Assembly: GCA_017483645.1 (NCBI GenBank)
Contig: JAFUWD010000051.1
Span: 1-45,319, forward strand
From: Muribaculaceae bacterium
Lineage (GTDB): Bacteria; Bacteroidota; Bacteroidia; Bacteroidales; Muribaculaceae
Direction of reading: 5' to 3'
Length of the DNA stretch: 45,319 bases
Made by a program: the position numbers and the translations under genes. The notes under the pieces are model-generated. The model made no database searches. It had not been told where the DNA came from and saw only the letters and a program-made list of their open reading frames with translations. Shown here piece by piece: positions 36,174-45,182 of this stretch; the stretch's first letter is position 1, and every line of letters begins with the position of its first letter.

Positions 36174-38387
36174 TTAGTTGCTCATGAGCATGTTGACGAG
36201 TGTGGTGACATCGGCAATGCTCGTTTCACCGTCCTCGTTCACATCGCTATATTCGTTCCCAGTCTTGTTCATTACCAGATTCACAAGAGCGGTAACATCG
36301 GCAATTGACACTTCGCCGTCACAGTTCACATCTCCCTTGAGCCGACCTCCAGGATCTCCGTTATAATAGAGCGTGATGTCATCGAGGTAGTTGGCCGTGT
36401 TTTTGCTGCCGGCAGTCATGTTGATGCGTAGCATCACTTCCTGGGTGTTTTTATAGCTCACAGGCCAGGAAATTGTCACTTTGGAATTGCCTGCAACAGT
36501 GACGGCGTCACTATTGGATGGAGTTTTTACTATCGTCCAAGTGGTACCGTTGTTCAACGATTGGTAAAGAGTGAATTTGCTGGCGACCGTGGTCGGGTTG
36601 TAGATGTTGCACGATACCCTGTCGATGTTCACGCTCACGGGGGTAGCCATGTTCACGGCGCTTGGGTTTTTCATTGCCACGGCATGTTCACCTGAGCAAA
36701 GGGTTTCATCTGGCGATGTCACATTACATTTGGCAAATGACCATTTGGCAAAATTACCTTCTACGTTTTTGAGACCAGTGTTAGTGGTGGCTTCCATGCC
36801 TTCAAAGTCTTCGACCATGGTATTCAATGAGGAGGAATTGTGCACGGTGAATGTGATGACGCCGTTGTTCTCGGTAATGTCGGTGATAGCAAACTGGTTT
36901 TCCACTCCGCTCCAAGTCTTAAGGGAGGGGAGTGTGCTATTGGTGAGTAGCGTGTTGTTCATTGTTCCCGGGAAGGGGTCACTGGCAAGGTCGCCTGAAC
37001 TGGTGCCACCGGCGCGCAACATTTCATAGTAGAGGCGTGTGGGGTCAACGTTCACATCGTCTTGTGTCCACTTTGATGAGTTGGTTGAGTCCACACGACA
37101 CACGGTCATGCCATGCCCCGGCAGATAGGCGTCCCAGCGGGTTCGTTGGCGGTTGTCGATGATGAAGAATTCCTTGTTGATAGGTGTCTTGATAATATAG
37201 CCCTCGTTGCTGGTGTTCAATGGGTTGAGGGTGTACTCGCCCGGCTCGGTGATGATTTGAGGCTGTGCCCACCCCAGCTGATAGCGCTCAAAAATCGACA
37301 GGCTGGCCGGCGTGCGCGCCATGTTCAGGTCGCAGCCGGCAGCCATTAAATCCCAATCGCCCAAATCGTGCGATTGACCGCCGCTCAGGGCATAATCGGT
37401 GTCGTAGTGGTCCATCAGCCCCAGCGCGTGGCCAAACTCGTGGCATGGCGTGCCGATGCCGTCGAGGATGTTGTAGCTGCGCTCGCCAATGAATTCGGTG
37501 GAGCATGAGTACATCCCCATCGTCACGCCGTCTTTCTTGATTCGGTAGTTGCTGATATTGCTCTCGTGGGGCCACAGGTGGTCGGAGTCGCTGCTTGAAG
37601 CCGCCGAGGTGCCGGCGAAGATAAAATAAAGCACATCGACATATCCGTCGTTGTCAAAATCGTATTGGCTGAAATCGACCGTCGCGTCGAGTTGGTTGAT
37701 GGCATCACGAAAAATTCCAGGGATGCGGCCTTCGGTGCCTTGAGGCTCGTTGACTGAATAGCCCACAGTGACAGGCCCCACCACATCGAACCGGGGCTCA
37801 TATTGCCCCATGGAATTGTCGTAGTAATAATCGCGGACACTGCCAGGGAAAGTGCCGTAGGCATTGCGTGAACCGTCGGGGTTGGTGTAGCCGGTGTAGT
37901 TTTTCTTGTCCATCATGTCTTGGAAAACAGTGTGGATGTCGCTGCGCGAGAACGTGGTGTCGTTAAATTGGATGAGGATGACCAGTCCGCGCTGAAGCAT
38001 CGACACCCTGGAGCGGCGGGCGGTGTTGGCGGCGGCGCGGCGGGCACGACCCCGCTGCAGCTCCTGCTGGGCGACGGCATGCGTGCCGATGTCTTGCAAC
38101 AGGGCTGTTTCCTGTGCTGTGCGCTGTTCGGCGTCATGGGCGCGGACGTCGGTCATGGTGAGCTCTCCGTTTTGGACCCGTGCATATTTCAGATAGCCGT
38201 CGCGGTCCTTGAGCACCGTGTAGCCGTCGGCGGTGGTCATGTAGTGGAAATGCTCGTCGCCATGAAGGCGATAGTCGATGGTTGTGCCGTCGGGCAGTGT
38301 GGCGGTAAGCACACCGCGGTAGGCGGGTATGGCTTGAGCGGCGGTGGCCAGCACGATGGCTGCAAGCGAGAGGATAAATTTTCTCAT
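36174..38387 (-). CDS. M6-family metalloprotease with C-terminal dockerin repeats (copy 1)
   Basis: A 737-residue exported M6 zinc peptidase and paralogue of the downstream gene. The ATG at 38385-38387 is chosen because it begins the signal peptide (MRKFILSLAAIVLATAAQA) and follows a -7 box at 38418-38425; the longer frame would overlap it. The prodomain motif is GDEHFHYMTTADGYTVLKDRD. The zinc site is PCHEFGHALGLMDHYDTDY. The beta-sandwich region ends with a double dockerin (DVNCDGEVSIAD, DVNEDGETSIAD), in which one loop has Cys and one Glu in place of Gly. The two copies are similar throughout but clearly diverged, so the duplication is not recent. They are probably one transcript. Confidence 0.92.
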   Translation of the reverse strand: MRKFILSLAAIVLATAAQAIPAYRGVLTATLPDGTTIDYRLHGDEHFHYMTTADGYTVLKDRDGYLKYARVQNGELTMTDVRAHDAEQRTAQETALLQDIGTHAVAQQELQRGRARRAAANTARRSRVSMLQRGLVILIQFNDTTFSRSDIHTVFQDMMDKKNYTGYTNPDGSRNAYGTFPGSVRDYYYDNSMGQYEPRFDVVGPVTVGYSVNEPQGTEGRIPGIFRDAINQLDATVDFSQYDFDNDGYVDVLYFIFAGTSAASSSDSDHLWPHESNISNYRIKKDGVTMGMYSCSTEFIGERSYNILDGIGTPCHEFGHALGLMDHYDTDYALSGGQSHDLGDWDLMAAGCDLNMARTPASLSIFERYQLGWAQPQIITEPGEYTLNPLNTSNEGYIIKTPINKEFFIIDNRQRTRWDAYLPGHGMTVCRVDSTNSSKWTQDDVNVDPTRLYYEMLRAGGTSSGDLASDPFPGTMNNTLLTNSTLPSLKTWSGVENQFAITDITENNGVITFTVHNSSSLNTMVEDFEGMEATTNTGLKNVEGNFAKWSFAKCNVTSPDETLCSGEHAVAMKNPSAVNMATPVSVNIDRVSCNIYNPTTVASKFTLYQSLNNGTTWTIVKTPSNSDAVTVAGNSKVTISWPVSYKNTQEVMLRINMTAGSKNTANYLDDITLYYNGDPGGRLKGDVNCDGEVSIADVTALVNLVMNKTGNEYSDVNEDGETSIADVTTLVNMLMSN

Positions 38388-38417
38388 ATTATAAAAATGA
38401 AATTGATATGTGAATTG

Positions 38418-38425
38418 CAAATGTA
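38418..38425 (-). promoter_or_regulatory. -7 box of the M6 peptidase pair
   Basis: TACATTTG on the minus strand, 30 bases before the start codon. No -33 TTG at the right distance. Confidence 0.5.
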
Positions 38426-38531
38426 ACAATTTTTTGTCACATTTATTTCGCTTTCATGCAAAAGGCATGCGAAAATAACGAAAAATAACATAGCGGCAGC
38501 GGGATGCTGAGCCTTGAGGCGGCTTAGCCCC

Positions 38532-39326
38532 TCAAAAACACCAGGCTGGCAAATTGCAGGCACGCTCCACTGTGGCCTCGACCTGGGGCGGCAAAACCTT
38601 GAAAAAGTCCAGGCCGGTGAGTTCCTCCACGCGGTCGACGCTCACGGCATAATGCCGCAGTGGCCGGTTACACGGGCCGTTGTCGTAGATGAAGCCGATG
38701 GCCCGCATCCGGGGGCGTGCCGTGGGGGCTATCACCACCTTGAAGAAGCGCCCGGGAACCACCACATTGCTGGACGGCAGCACCGAGTCGGTGGCTGAAG
38801 GAACCGGGCCGGCAAGCACCACGAGCACACTGTCGCGGGCGGCCCATTCGCGCACCTTCTCTTCGAGTTTGCTCCATCCGCCGGAATTGAGGGCCGATGA
38901 TTGCGGACACACGTTGGTCATGAAAAACGTCTGTGCCATGGCTGTCTCGTTCCATGCCATGTCGGCCGCCGGCACCATGTGCCCGCGAGCCAGCCCGCTT
39001 CCGCGATAAGCGTTGGGCGGCGGACACCCCGTCACACGGTCGTCGGCCGTGAACTGGTCGTGCCGGGCCACGGTGCCGTTCAGGCGCTCACGGGTCAGCA
39101 CATAGGCGGTGCAGTTGGGACGGTGCGCAGTGGGGTTGAAGTCGACACAAAACGCGTCGTAGCCTACATGAACATTTGCCATGCCGGCCGGCGTGGCAAC
39201 GGCGGTGAGACTGTCGACCATGGCGGCTGTGACCTTTGTGGCTGCCACAGCATCCTGCCGCCATGGCTGCTGCCACAGCAGGAGTGTGGCCATCACCATC
39301 ATGATTGCTATCCACCATTTCAGCAT
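38532..39326 (-). CDS. DNA/RNA non-specific endonuclease (NUC1 family), exported
   Basis: A 264-residue beta-beta-alpha-metal nuclease that cuts DNA and RNA without sequence preference. An N-terminal hydrophobic segment (WWIAIMMVMATLLLWQQP) marks it as exported or anchored. The active-site motif is ARGHMVPAADM with catalytic His116, followed by NVCPQSSALNSGGWSKLE, which supplies the metal-binding Asn and a conserved helix. The family's DRGH is ARGH here (Ala113). This substitution may be tolerated, but it is worth noting. Several cysteines (60, 72, 101 and near both ends) suggest disulfides, as suits an extracytoplasmic enzyme. Nutrient scavenging from DNA or defence are possible roles. Confidence 0.9.
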   Translation of the reverse strand: MLKWWIAIMMVMATLLLWQQPWRQDAVAATKVTAAMVDSLTAVATPAGMANVHVGYDAFCVDFNPTAHRPNCTAYVLTRERLNGTVARHDQFTADDRVTGCPPPNAYRGSGLARGHMVPAADMAWNETAMAQTFFMTNVCPQSSALNSGGWSKLEEKVREWAARDSVLVVLAGPVPSATDSVLPSSNVVVPGRFFKVVIAPTARPRMRAIGFIYDNGPCNRPLRHYAVSVDRVEELTGLDFFKVLPPQVEATVERACNLPAWCF

Positions 39327-39698
39327 GGGTTGTGTTGTTTATTGATTAGAGAAAATACATAAATAATCCGCATTAACGTGAGTTTGATGGATGAATCATA
39401 TAAACAGTGGTGTTTTTAGTGATGCTGTCATGCAAAAAACACAGCTAAAAACAACCGCTATTTTTCTTTAAGACAAAATTATAGAATTTATTTCAATCTG
39501 CGGCGATTTTGCAAAATTTTTGTGATACCACAGGCACTGAATGAATAGCGAAGCATTTTGCTTGTCTCAATCAATACGAGATTTATGACATTCTCTATCG
39601 CGTAGGGAAAGAGAATCGATACCTTCACGTCAAATGTGCAGGTGCCCCCGTTTTTTACCTTTTTTGATGCGGCATGGGTCGATATCGGGAAAAAGTTG
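39327..39698. other. Gene-free AT-rich stretch
   Basis: The region is much richer in A/T than the genes around it. It contains a TAATTTTG -7 box on the minus strand (39474-39481) that could start a long-leader transcript of the nuclease gene. Near its right end a T-rich run (39651-39665) precedes the pepT promoter. I see no convincing gene or RNA. Confidence 0.5.
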
Positions 39699-39706
39699 TA
39701 ACTTTG
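39699..39706 (+). promoter_or_regulatory. pepT -7 box
   Basis: TAACTTTG, 32 bases before the ATG; no exact -33 TTG. Confidence 0.6.
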
Positions 39707-39738
39707 CGTCACAGAAACCAAAAAAAAACGATAATACT

Positions 39739-40959
39739 ATGAACAATTTAGTTGAACGCTTTCTGCGCTATGTGAAATTTGACACGCAAAGCGATGAACT
39801 CACCAACCTCACACCGTCCACCCCCGGACAGATGGTGTTTGCACAAGCACTTGAGAAAGAGCTGCAGCAAATGGGCCTGGCCGATATCTCGCTCGATGAG
39901 AACGGATACCTCTTTGCCACCTTGCCCGGTAATTGTGACCATCCCGTGCCCACACTGGGATTCATTGCCCACATGGACACTGCCCCCGACATGAGCGGAC
40001 ATGATGTGAAGCCGCGCATCGTCGACTATCAGGGCGGCCCCATCACGCTCAATGCCGAGCAAGGCATCGTGCTCGACCCTGCTCAATTTCCCGAGCTCAA
40101 CGACTATGTGGGCCAGCAACTCATCGTCACCGACGGCACCACACTGCTCGGTGCCGATGACAAGGCCGGTATCGCCGAGATATTGTCGGCCGTGGAGTGG
40201 CTGCAGCAGCACCCCGAGGTGAAGCATGGCGACATCCGCATCGGGTTCAACCCCGACGAGGAAATCGGGCTGGGCGCCCACCACTTCGACGTGGAGCGAT
40301 TCGGTGCCGACTGGGCCTACACTATGGATGGCGGCGCTGTGGGCGAGCTGGAATACGAGAATTTCAACGCCGCGTCGGCCCGCATTACCTTCAGGGGGCT
40401 GAATGTGCATCCGGGTGCCGCCAAGCACAAGATGCTCAACTCCATCCGTGTGGCCAACCAGTTTGCCATCATGCTTCCTCGCTGGGAAACCCCCGAGCAC
40501 ACCGAGGGCTATGAAGGCTTTTACCACTTGATTTCCTTCCAGGGCACCGTGGAGAAGACCACGCTCACCTACATCCTGCGCGACCACGACCGTGCACGCT
40601 TCGAGAGCCGCAAGCGCGAGATTGAGCATCTGTGCCACAAGGTGAATTGCGAGTTCCCGGGCTGTGCCGAGGCCGAGATCAAGGACCAGTATTATAACAT
40701 GCGGGAAAAGATTGAGCCCGTGATGCACATTATCGAGGTGGCTGAGCAGGCCATGAAAAATGCCGGTGTCACACCCCGTGTGCAGCCCATCAGGGGCGGA
40801 ACCGATGGAGCCCAGCTCTCGTTCAAGGGACTGCCGTGCCCCAATATCTTTGCCGGCGGCATGAATATGCACGGACGCTATGAGTATGTGCCCATCCCGT
40901 CGATGGAAAAAGCAAGCCAAACCATCGTCGAAATTTGCAAGATTGTGGCACAAAAATAA
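39739..40959 (+). CDS. pepT: Peptidase T (tripeptide aminopeptidase)
   Basis: A 406-residue cytoplasmic M20B zinc peptidase that removes the N-terminal residue of tripeptides. Motifs: [14 protein letters not shown] (metal-ligand His and catalytic Asp), [13 protein letters not shown] (bridging Asp), [15 protein letters not shown] (catalytic Glu pair) and [13 protein letters not shown] near the end. The length matches PepT. I start it at the ATG 39739 ([20 protein letters not shown]), which is the usual family beginning and follows a -7 box. Confidence 0.96.
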   Translation: MNNLVERFLRYVKFDTQSDELTNLTPSTPGQMVFAQALEKELQQMGLADISLDENGYLFATLPGNCDHPVPTLGFIAHMDTAPDMSGHDVKPRIVDYQGGPITLNAEQGIVLDPAQFPELNDYVGQQLIVTDGTTLLGADDKAGIAEILSAVEWLQQHPEVKHGDIRIGFNPDEEIGLGAHHFDVERFGADWAYTMDGGAVGELEYENFNAASARITFRGLNVHPGAAKHKMLNSIRVANQFAIMLPRWETPEHTEGYEGFYHLISFQGTVEKTTLTYILRDHDRARFESRKREIEHLCHKVNCEFPGCAEAEIKDQYYNMREKIEPVMHIIEVAEQAMKNAGVTPRVQPIRGGTDGAQLSFKGLPCPNIFAGGMNMHGRYEYVPIPSMEKASQTIVEICKIVAQK

Positions 40960-40988
40960 GAAAAATGAAAATATTTGGCATTTATCCA

Positions 40989-41018
40989 TTGCCAATTACC
41001 ATTTTTTGATTACCTTTG
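40989..41018 (+). promoter_or_regulatory. tRNA-Lys promoter
   Basis: TTG (40989-40991), 19 bases, TACCTTTG (41011-41018), 16 bases before the mature tRNA. Confidence 0.75.
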
Positions 41019-41034
41019 CACCGCAAAAAACGGA

Positions 41035-41107
41035 GATTCGCTAGCTCAGCTGGCAGAGCACAACACTTTTAATGTTGGGGTCCTGGGTTCGAATCCCAGG
41101 CGGATCA
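41035..41107 (+). tRNA. tRNA-Lys (anticodon TTT)
   Basis: A 73-base cloverleaf. The acceptor stem GATTCGC/GCGGATC has one G-T pair and discriminator A. The D arm is GCTC...GAGC. The anticodon stem CAACA/TGTTG encloses the loop CTTTTAA with anticodon TTT. The T arm is CTGGG-TTCGAAT-CCCAG. The 3' CCA is not encoded, as is usual here. Confidence 0.97.
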
Positions 41108-41110
41108 CGA

Positions 41111-41140
41111 AAAAGGGCAGCTGTTTGGCTGCCCTTTTTT
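41111..41140 (+). terminator. tRNA-Lys terminator
   Basis: AAAAGGGCAGC pairs with GCTGCCCTTTTTT across a short loop, ending in a run of six T. Confidence 0.9.
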
Positions 41141-41184
41141 GGTGATTGGTTTTGAGGATGGCCTGGGCAAAGCGAAACGGGGAC

Positions 41185-41215
41185 TTGCGGTTATCGAGGT
41201 TTTGTTGTATCTTTG
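41185..41215 (+). promoter_or_regulatory. Promoter of the LOG-TrmH pair
   Basis: TTG (41185-41187), 20 bases, TATCTTTG (41208-41215), 56 bases before the start codon. Confidence 0.75.
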
Positions 41216-41271
41216 TGAAAAACTGAGAATGTTGTCCTCTATTTTAACCATCAAAGATTATCCCGATTGCC

Positions 41272-42240
41272 ATGATTAAGTCACCTGTTACAAATAATGA
41301 AGCCATTGCCAACTATTTGCGCGATGTCCCCTTTGATGTGACCCGTCGCCAGCTTTACACCGCTTCCGACCTCTATGAGGGTTACGACCCTAAGCGTCCG
41401 GAAACGTTTGAGGACTGTTACGACACTCGTGTTTACCGCCATTATATTGCCAATGGCAAGCAAGCTACTGATGTCAACGAGACGCTGGCGCGCACACTGC
41501 ACGACCACGGCGTTCACACTGCGCTCAGCGAGTTTTTTGACGACCATGCGCCCCGCCTGTGCGTGGGGGTGATGGGTGGTCATGCCTTGCGTCGCACCGA
41601 TAAGATGTTTGCCGATATTGTCAGGCTGAGCAAACAACTCACCGAACAAGGTTTTTTTATGCTTAGTGGTGGAGGTCCGGGAGCCATGGAAGCCACCCAT
41701 TTGGGGGCTTGGTTGGCCGGTCGCGATGATGATGCGGTGGCCGATGCTCTGGCGATGCTCCAAGTAGCTCCATCGTTCTCCGATGCCGGTTGGCTGGCAT
41801 CGGCCTTTTCGGTGATGGAGCGCTATCCCCAGCGGCGTTATGTGAGTCTGGGTATCCCTACTTGGCTTTATGGTCATGAACCCAGCACCCCTTTTGCCAC
41901 CCATATCGCCAAGTTGTTTGAGAATAGTGTGCGCGAGGATTCCATCCTTACGTTGGCCTACGGTGGCATTATCTACACCCCCGGAAGCGCCGGCACCATG
42001 CAAGAAATATTCCAGGATGCTGTGCAGAACCATTACCTGTCGTTCGGTTTCTCCAGTCCTATGATTTTCCTCGGAACTGAGTTCTGGACTCATGAGATGC
42101 CCGTCTATCCCTTGCTTCAAACCCTTTCAGAAACAGGAAAATATAAAAACTTGCTGCTCACACTCACCGACGATGCCGCTTGTGTGATGGCCGAATTGCA
42201 GCGATTTCGCGACTGCGACCCCGCCAAGCAACAATCTTGA
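41272..42240 (+). CDS. LOG-family Rossmann nucleotide-binding protein
   Basis: A 322-residue cytoplasmic protein. It shows the LOG (lysine-decarboxylase-like) fold signatures VGVMGGHALRRTDKMF and LSGGGPGAMEATHLGAWL. The active-site PGGxGTxxE is altered to PGSAGTMQE (PGGxGT to PGSAGT). LOG enzymes cleave nucleoside monophosphates to base and ribose phosphate, making free cytokinin in plants. This protein is longer, with an N-terminal ~90-residue extension, so the activity is uncertain. It lies 15 bases before the RNA methyltransferase gene and shares its promoter. Confidence 0.85.
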   Translation: MIKSPVTNNEAIANYLRDVPFDVTRRQLYTASDLYEGYDPKRPETFEDCYDTRVYRHYIANGKQATDVNETLARTLHDHGVHTALSEFFDDHAPRLCVGVMGGHALRRTDKMFADIVRLSKQLTEQGFFMLSGGGPGAMEATHLGAWLAGRDDDAVADALAMLQVAPSFSDAGWLASAFSVMERYPQRRYVSLGIPTWLYGHEPSTPFATHIAKLFENSVREDSILTLAYGGIIYTPGSAGTMQEIFQDAVQNHYLSFGFSSPMIFLGTEFWTHEMPVYPLLQTLSETGKYKNLLLTLTDDAACVMAELQRFRDCDPAKQQS

Positions 42241-42255
42241 TGACACATTTGCACC

Positions 42256-43059
42256 ATGCCCATCATTCAAATCACATCTCTCGACCACCCCGGGGTGGAA
42301 GTTTTCGGCACCCTCACCGAGGCCCAACTGCGCAACCGTCTGGAGCCTGATAAAGGCATCTTTATCGCCGAGAGCCCCAAGGTGATTGCCGTTGCGCTCG
42401 ATGCCGGCTATGAGCCGGTGTCGCTGCTGTGCGAGCGTCGTCACATCACTGGCGACGCTGCGCCCATCATTGCCCGCTGCGACCCCTCGATGCCCGTTTA
42501 TACAGGCGACCGTGCTTTGCTGGCCTCGCTCACCGGCTACACGCTCACTCGTGGAGTGCTGTGTGCCATGCGGCGTCCCAAGCCGAAACCTGTGGAGCAG
42601 GTGTGCCGTGATGCCAGCAGGGTGGTGGTGATTGATGATGTGACCGATACCACCAATATAGGAGCGATATTCCGCTCGGCGGCGGCACTTGGCATAGATG
42701 CGGTGCTGCTCACTCCCTCGGCATGCGACCCCTTGAACCGTCGTGCGGTGCGCGTGTCGATGGGGTCGGTGTTTCTGGTGCCGTGGACGTGGCTCGACGG
42801 TGGCTTGCAGCAACTTCATGCGATAGGATTCAAATCGGTGGCGATGGCGCTTACCGACCAGTCGGTACCCATTGACGACCCTGCACTCATGGCCGATCCG
42901 CGACTGGCCATCGTCATGGGCACCGAGGGCGACGGTCTGCCGGCCAGCACGATAGCAGCCACGCACTATGTGGCACGCATCCCCATGAGCCATCAAGTGG
43001 ACTCGCTCAATGTGGCCGCCGCAGCAGCGGTGGCGTTTTGGCAGTTGCGGCGGCGCTGA
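42256..43059 (+). CDS. TrmH/SpoU-family RNA ribose methyltransferase
   Basis: A 267-residue SAM-dependent SPOUT enzyme that 2'-O-methylates tRNA or rRNA. An N-terminal RNA-binding-like part (about 1-100) is followed by the knotted catalytic domain: DDVTDTTNIGAIFRSAAALG (motif 1, Asn and Arg), VMGTEGDGLP (motif 2) and IPMSHQVDSLNVAAAAAV (motif 3). The exact target nucleotide is not evident. It is the second gene of a pair with the LOG protein. Confidence 0.92.
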   Translation: MPIIQITSLDHPGVEVFGTLTEAQLRNRLEPDKGIFIAESPKVIAVALDAGYEPVSLLCERRHITGDAAPIIARCDPSMPVYTGDRALLASLTGYTLTRGVLCAMRRPKPKPVEQVCRDASRVVVIDDVTDTTNIGAIFRSAAALGIDAVLLTPSACDPLNRRAVRVSMGSVFLVPWTWLDGGLQQLHAIGFKSVAMALTDQSVPIDDPALMADPRLAIVMGTEGDGLPASTIAATHYVARIPMSHQVDSLNVAAAAAVAFWQLRRR

Positions 43060-43078
43060 TGTTTTGCCGCGCGGGGAC

Positions 43079-43109
43079 TTTGAATATTTCCCAAGATTGC
43101 TTAAATTTG
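43079..43109 (+). promoter_or_regulatory. Promoter of the esterase-asparaginase pair
   Basis: TTG (43079-43081), 20 bases, TAAATTTG (43102-43109), 22 bases before the ATG. Confidence 0.75.
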
Positions 43110-43131
43110 TGCTTTCAAACCATCACAAGAA

Positions 43132-44025
43132 ATGAAAATCATTAAACTTAATCTGCTGTCCTTGCTGGTGCTGCTCGCCACCAGCGTGGCGTGTGCGCAA
43201 CGTGGACCGGCCTATGACGATGAAACCGAGGTGACCACCCAGCCGCAGGCCGAGACTGTACAAGTGAAATCGGCAAAAATGGGTCGTAACATCCCTGTCG
43301 TGGTAACTGTTCCCGAACAGTACTTCGATGCCGACCTGCAGGAGGAATTGTTTCCGGTGGTGTATCTGCTGCATGGGGCCGACGGCGACTGTAACAATTG
43401 GCCCGACAAGGCCGACCTGGATGGCCTGGCCAGTGACTTCGGGGTGATTATTGTTTGTCCTGACGGTCAGGACAGCTGGTACTTCGACTCACCCATTGAC
43501 CCCAAGTTTCAGTTTGAGACATTTGTGGCTCAAGAACTGGTGGACTACGTTGACCACCATTATCGCACCTTCCGCAGCAAGGACATGCGAGCTATCACCG
43601 GACTGAGCATGGGTGGCCACGGCGCTTTGTGGCTGGCATTCAGGCATCCCGACGTGTTCGGTTCCTGCGGTTCGATGAGCGGTGGCGTGGACATTACCCA
43701 GTTTCCCGACCGCTGGAAAATCGACAAGCGACTGGGGCCGTGGGCTGCTAACAAGCAACGCTGGGCCGACCATGCGGTCATCAACCTGGTGCCGACTGTC
43801 AAGCCCGGTCAGCACATCATCATTGACGATGGTTACAGCGATATTTTTTATAAGGTGAATCTGGCATTGCATGAAGCACTGATGCAACACAAGATACCTC
43901 ACGAGTTTACCGTAAGGCCCGGCGCGCACACATGGGACTACTGGGTGAGTGCGCTCGACCATCACATGCTGTTCTTTTCCAAGGCTTTTGCCGAGGCATC
44001 CGAGAAAATGACCACTGAAAATTAA
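43132..44025 (+). CDS. Exported alpha/beta-hydrolase, esterase (PF00756 type)
   Basis: A 297-residue exported serine esterase. The signal sequence ends near SVACAQRG. The catalytic serine is in GLSMGGHGALWLAF, with oxyanion-side motif YLLHGADGDCNNW, and the likely His is in RPGAHTWDYW near the end. This is the esterase D/feruloyl-esterase (tributyrin esterase) group, which removes acyl groups from sugars or cleaves small esters in the periplasm. The substrate is not evident. It is followed 17 bases later by the asparaginase gene. Confidence 0.88.
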   Translation: MKIIKLNLLSLLVLLATSVACAQRGPAYDDETEVTTQPQAETVQVKSAKMGRNIPVVVTVPEQYFDADLQEELFPVVYLLHGADGDCNNWPDKADLDGLASDFGVIIVCPDGQDSWYFDSPIDPKFQFETFVAQELVDYVDHHYRTFRSKDMRAITGLSMGGHGALWLAFRHPDVFGSCGSMSGGVDITQFPDRWKIDKRLGPWAANKQRWADHAVINLVPTVKPGQHIIIDDGYSDIFYKVNLALHEALMQHKIPHEFTVRPGAHTWDYWVSALDHHMLFFSKAFAEASEKMTTEN

Positions 44026-44042
44026 AAAAATACCTTCACGCT

Positions 44043-45083
44043 ATGCCTAATAGCTCACGCCCAAAAATTCTGATTATCTACACCGGTGGCACCATCGGCA
44101 TGATCGAGAATCCGGCCACGCACACGCTGCAGCCCTTCGACTTTACTCATCTTATCGACAATGTGCCCAAAGTCAAGAAACTGGCCTACGACATCGAGCA
44201 TTTGCAGTTCGACCCACCCATTGACAGCTCGAACATGAATCCCGGTCACTGGGCCGAGATTGCACAGGCCATCGAAGCGCATTACGATGCTTTCGACGGG
44301 TTTGTGGTGCTGCACGGCACCGACACGATGGCCTTCACGGCATCGGCACTGAGTTTTATGCTCGAAAATCTTCACAAGCCTGTAATCATTACGGGTTCCC
44401 AACTGCCCATTGGCGAAGTGCGTACCGACGGCGAGGAAAACCTCATCACAGCCTTGCAGGTGGCGGCGGCTGTCGATGCGCAGGGACAAGCGATGGTGCA
44501 GGAGGTGGCCATTCTGTTCGAGAACTATTTGTGGCGTGGCAACCGCAGCACTAAGATGAGCGCCGACAACTTCAACGCTTTCCGCAGCAACAACTATCCC
44601 GAGTTGGCTCGCATCGGGCTGGACATCAGTTTTAATACTGGGGCGCTTTACCGCTCGCCGTCGCGACGTCCGTTGAAGGTTCGCCCCGTCATGGACCTGA
44701 ATGTGATGTTTCTGGAGCTGCATCCCGGTATGACCGAGGCCACCCTGCGGCATTTGCTCGCTACCCCGGGCATCAAGGGAATTGTGTTGAAAACCTATGG
44801 CGCCGGCAATGCTCCCACCGACACCGCTTTCATGCGCCTCATTTGCGAGGCGGTGCAGCGAGGCGTGGTGGTGCTCAATGTCACACAATGTGTGAATGGT
44901 GGCGTGGACAACTCGCTTTACGAGACAGGCAATTCGCTGGCCGAGGCCGGCGTGATAAGCGGGCACGACATTACCAGCGAGGCAGCCATCACCAAGCTGA
45001 TGTACCTCTTTGGGATGGGTCTTGCGCCCGATGCCGTGAAGCGCTACTTGGAATGCGACCTGTGCGGTGAGGTCACCTTGTGA
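44043..45083 (+). CDS. ansA: Type I L-asparaginase
   Basis: A 346-residue enzyme that converts L-asparagine to aspartate and ammonia. The nucleophile threonine is in IYTGGTIGMIENP near the start, and the second catalytic block is VLHGTDTMAFTASALSFM. GSQLPIGEVRTDGEENL and the lysine-bearing region after it also fit. There is no signal peptide, so it is the cytoplasmic low-affinity type (AnsA). It is the last complete gene in the window, probably co-transcribed with the esterase. Confidence 0.94.
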   Translation: MPNSSRPKILIIYTGGTIGMIENPATHTLQPFDFTHLIDNVPKVKKLAYDIEHLQFDPPIDSSNMNPGHWAEIAQAIEAHYDAFDGFVVLHGTDTMAFTASALSFMLENLHKPVIITGSQLPIGEVRTDGEENLITALQVAAAVDAQGQAMVQEVAILFENYLWRGNRSTKMSADNFNAFRSNNYPELARIGLDISFNTGALYRSPSRRPLKVRPVMDLNVMFLELHPGMTEATLRHLLATPGIKGIVLKTYGAGNAPTDTAFMRLICEAVQRGVVVLNVTQCVNGGVDNSLYETGNSLAEAGVISGHDITSEAAITKLMYLFGMGLAPDAVKRYLECDLCGEVTL

Positions 45084-45143
45084 CCAGAATTGAAATAGAA
45101 TCCAAAATAAAATTATTACTGTCCGCTAAATATTAAAGTATCC

Positions 45144-45175
45144 ATCCCAACTCTTTATAACACAGGAGTTGGGAT
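45144..45175 (+). terminator. Hairpin after ansA
   Basis: ATCCCAACTC (45144-45153), 12-base loop, GAGTTGGGAT (45166-45175): a perfect 10-bp stem. Its T-run is weak and is interrupted by the putative intron start at 45183. Confidence 0.75.
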
Positions 45176-45182
45176 TCATTTA

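Noticed and set aside
39488..39721. 77-residue minus-strand frame upstream of pepT
   Set aside because: It covers the pepT promoter and has no recognisable motif or sensible context; possibly a decayed fragment, but nothing supports it.
40975..40995. Weak TTGGCA/TGCCAA inverted repeat after pepT as a terminator
   Set aside because: Only six pairs with no T-run, and it overlaps the -33 element of the tRNA promoter.
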